Positions 4,684 through 6,328 of a DNA stretch of 6,328 nt are shown in pieces. Below the pieces are notes generated by a model. That model worked only from the letters and a program-made list of their open reading frames with translations. It had not been told where the DNA came from and did not search any database. A program made the translations under genes and the position numbers. This DNA comes from Candidatus Segatella intestinihominis (lineage in GTDB: Bacteria; Bacteroidota; Bacteroidia; Bacteroidales; Bacteroidaceae), in NCBI GenBank assembly GCA_900548535.1, contig URLG01000112.1:1-6328 (forward strand), given 5' to 3'. Within the stretch, counting starts at the first letter, position 1. Every line of letters begins with the position of its first letter.

Positions 4684-4747
4684 TAGTTAAATAACGGCAA
4701 TTCTATAAAGTAAAGACCAACTGGTTTTATCTAATTCTTTAACGAAA

Positions 4748-5488
4748 ATGGAAGATTCTGCCAATCAGCCTCTTATGGCTGATGCTTCATTGTATAATGG
4801 GCAACCTACTGACACAGGTTCATCGTGTCCAAGTGCAAGACTTACCTCTTGTACTCCCTCCATCCAAAATAACGAGGATGGGGTGTCGGTAGAGAACGTG
4901 CTTGATGCAAACAAGCAATGGTTCGTGCTACGAGTTTCGTATGGGCGAATCATCAAGGCAAAAGCATTTATTGAAGCTAAAGGATTGGAATGCTATGTTC
5001 CTTTGCGATATAAAGAGGTAAGGAAACATGGGAAGAAGCGAATCATTACAGAGCCTCTACTCTCCTCATTTCTCTTTGTTTATGCTACAGCAGAACAAGT
5101 TGACTATCTTTTGCAAGATAAGGACATCAAGGCTTTTGAAAATAGGGCTTTGTTGAGTTATTATTACGACCATACCTCACATTGTGAAAATGCGCCAACC
5201 AAGAATCCTCCTCTTATCATTGCCGATATAGCTATGGATAATTTCATCCGTTTAACTTCCATACATAATCCTCACATCATCCCTGTTACTTCGGAGAATA
5301 TCAAATATAAGTTAGGGGATGAAGTAGTGATTACAGAGGGTGAGTTTAAGGATATTCGGGGTAGAGTGACAAGAATTGCAGGACAGCAGAGAGTGGTGGT
5401 AGAACTTTTTGATGGATGCTTAGTGGCTACGGCGTATATACCGAAGGAGGCGATGAAAATAGAGATAGTAAATAGAATTAGAGAATAA
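4748..5488 (+). CDS. UpxY-like transcription antitermination factor (NusG paralogue)
   Basis: The 246-residue product has a polar N-terminal extension (1-55), a NusG N-terminal (NGN) domain starting at QWFVLRVSYGR (57-67) and running through FIEAKGLECYVPLRY, KRIITEPLLSSFLFVYAT and a variable insert, and a C-terminal KOW domain at about 186-237 (YKLGDEVVITEGEFKDIRGRV). This is the arrangement of UpxY proteins, specialised NusG paralogues that bind RNA polymerase early in a capsular polysaccharide operon and let it read through. The start could be the ATG at 4748 or the in-frame ATG at 4775; both precede the NGN domain. The stop TAA is followed at once by the ATG of the helicase gene, so the two are co-transcribed. 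The polysaccharide genes it should control are not in the window and would be to the right. Family assignment is firm; the target operon is inferred. Confidence 0.85.
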   Translation: MEDSANQPLMADASLYNGQPTDTGSSCPSARLTSCTPSIQNNEDGVSVENVLDANKQWFVLRVSYGRIIKAKAFIEAKGLECYVPLRYKEVRKHGKKRIITEPLLSSFLFVYATAEQVDYLLQDKDIKAFENRALLSYYYDHTSHCENAPTKNPPLIIADIAMDNFIRLTSIHNPHIIPVTSENIKYKLGDEVVITEGEFKDIRGRVTRIAGQQRVVVELFDGCLVATAYIPKEAMKIEIVNRIRE

Positions 5489-6289
5489 ATGATGGAACTA
5501 ACAATTCAACAAAATAAAGTTTTTGAGCAAATTAAAGCATTCCTTAATAGTGATGCATCTGTTTTTATTCTTCGTGGTTATGCTGGTACCGGTAAAACGA
5601 CAATGGTTAAGGTGATAGCAGACTATATAGAACAAAGTCGTCAGTTAGCAATGATGGCTCCAACAGGACGTGCAGCAAGAGTTCTTGCTATGAAGACGGG
5701 GCATACAGCTACAACTATTCACAAAGCGATTTATGCCAAAGCACACGTTGAGCCTAAAAAAGTCAAGAATATTGCAGAGTCAGAGTTTAAGTTTGTTTTT
5801 TCTATCAACAATTCTGAAAATGGAGGCAATATTGTTGCTATTGTAGATGAAGCATCAATGGTTTGTTCTCGTAAGATAGAACATGAATTGTTTATGTTCG
5901 GCACTGATAATCTGATGGAAGATCTCCTTACGTTTGTACGACCTAACTTTGGCGGTAAAGTGATTTTTGTAGGAGATCCTGCGCAGTTGCCTCCAGTTGG
6001 AGAATCAGTATCTAATGCATTACGGGCTGAGTATTTTAAAGAGAAAGGTCTGAAGGTCATTGAGGCTGAGCTTACAGAAGTGCTTCGTCAAAAGGATGAT
6101 AGCGTTATCCTAAAGAATGCTATGATGATACGTGATCTCCTTAAAAAGGACAAACGTAACCAACTTGTATTTGAAGAGCAAAAGGATGATGCGGAAACAG
6201 TTCCGTCAGAACAGTTCCTTGATAAATACCTTAATTACAGAAAAGAATCAGGAAAACACGATAGTGTTATAATATCAATACTGCGTTAA
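5489..6289 (+). CDS. RecD/Pif1-like SF1 helicase, truncated after N-terminal ATPase motifs
   Basis: The 266-residue product begins MMELTIQQNKVFEQIKAFLN and shows helicase motifs in order: Walker A GYAGTGKTT (30-38), motif Ia MMAPTGRAA (55-63), Walker B IVDEASMV (118-125), motif III VGDPAQLPP (161-169) and EVLRQ (197-201). It ends at HDSVIISILR. Relatives in this phylum continue with a Y-S-N-type segment and several hundred residues with motifs IV-VI, which couple ATP hydrolysis to strand movement. This copy lacks them, so it is unlikely to unwind DNA. Just before the stop, the next frame reads NTALN, similar to the expected continuation, so a frameshift followed by lost sequence is possible. 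Alternatively it is the stable remnant of a deletion. Its ATG follows the UpxY stop with no gap. The last 39 bases of the window are A+T-rich with no feature seen. Start at 5489 or 5492. Confidence 0.8.
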   Translation: MMELTIQQNKVFEQIKAFLNSDASVFILRGYAGTGKTTMVKVIADYIEQSRQLAMMAPTGRAARVLAMKTGHTATTIHKAIYAKAHVEPKKVKNIAESEFKFVFSINNSENGGNIVAIVDEASMVCSRKIEHELFMFGTDNLMEDLLTFVRPNFGGKVIFVGDPAQLPPVGESVSNALRAEYFKEKGLKVIEAELTEVLRQKDDSVILKNAMMIRDLLKKDKRNQLVFEEQKDDAETVPSEQFLDKYLNYRKESGKHDSVIISILR

Positions 6290-6328
6290 ATTAATATTTA
6301 ATCGTCTGTAAATCAATAACTTATATTA

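Larger units (their letters stand above)
4429..4747. other. 319-bp intergenic region: hairpins, pyrimidine tract, promoter
   Basis: No convincing gene is present. From left to right it holds a structured segment (4469-4571), an A+T-rich piece, a pyrimidine-rich tract on the + strand (about 4621-4660), a promoter (4655-4683) and a leader of about 60 bases before the UpxY-like gene. A leftward frame over 4364-4609 overlaps the end of the 184-residue gene, and a start-less rightward frame ends at the TAA at 4614-4616. I regard both as unlikely to be translated. Confidence 0.5.

Overview
The window looks like an accessory region of a Bacteroidota genome, most likely Prevotella or Bacteroides. Three things support this: moderate-to-low GC; Bacteroidota-type promoters (TTTG about 20 bp upstream of TAnnTTTG) instead of sigma70 boxes, with mostly no Shine-Dalgarno sequence; and a UpxY-type NusG paralogue, which is characteristic of capsular or exopolysaccharide loci in this phylum. 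The assignment is an inference from reading the sequence; no database was searched.

Layout. Positions 1-55 carry two 17-bp direct repeats that resemble the multiple terminal repeats of an IS21-family element, so the window probably begins at the edge of an insertion sequence. About 400 bp without a recognisable gene follow. A clear promoter with a 7-bp-arm palindrome lying over its -7 box (460-491) then drives a rightward unit. That unit holds an OLD/RecF-like ABC-type ATPase (518-1585), a DUF4276 Toprim-like protein coupled to it by a 4-bp ATGA overlap and a strong Shine-Dalgarno (1582-2229), and, 83 bp later, an uncharacterised 349-residue protein whose C-terminus reads like a winged helix (2313-3362). 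ATPase plus Toprim-like partner is the architecture of OLD, Gabija and PARIS-type defence systems, so this is the best candidate for a conflict or defence module.

Two tiny overlapping membrane-protein genes run leftward (3693 to 3369) and converge on the third gene with only 6 bp between stop codons. They share a regulatory region (about 3694-3873) with a divergent, membrane-anchored 184-residue protein (3874-4428). This region has a promoter on each strand and two dyads between them. The two small genes overlap, and the smaller contains a striking 36-bp palindrome inside its coding sequence.

A 319-bp gap (4429-4747) holds two potential RNA hairpins that share bases and so compete, then a pyrimidine-rich tract and a promoter. 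Last come a UpxY-like antitermination factor (4748-5488) and, starting on the very next base after its stop codon, a RecD/Pif1-like superfamily 1 helicase that ends after its N-terminal ATPase motifs (5489-6289). The helicase looks truncated. UpxY suggests that a polysaccharide biosynthesis operon may lie further right.
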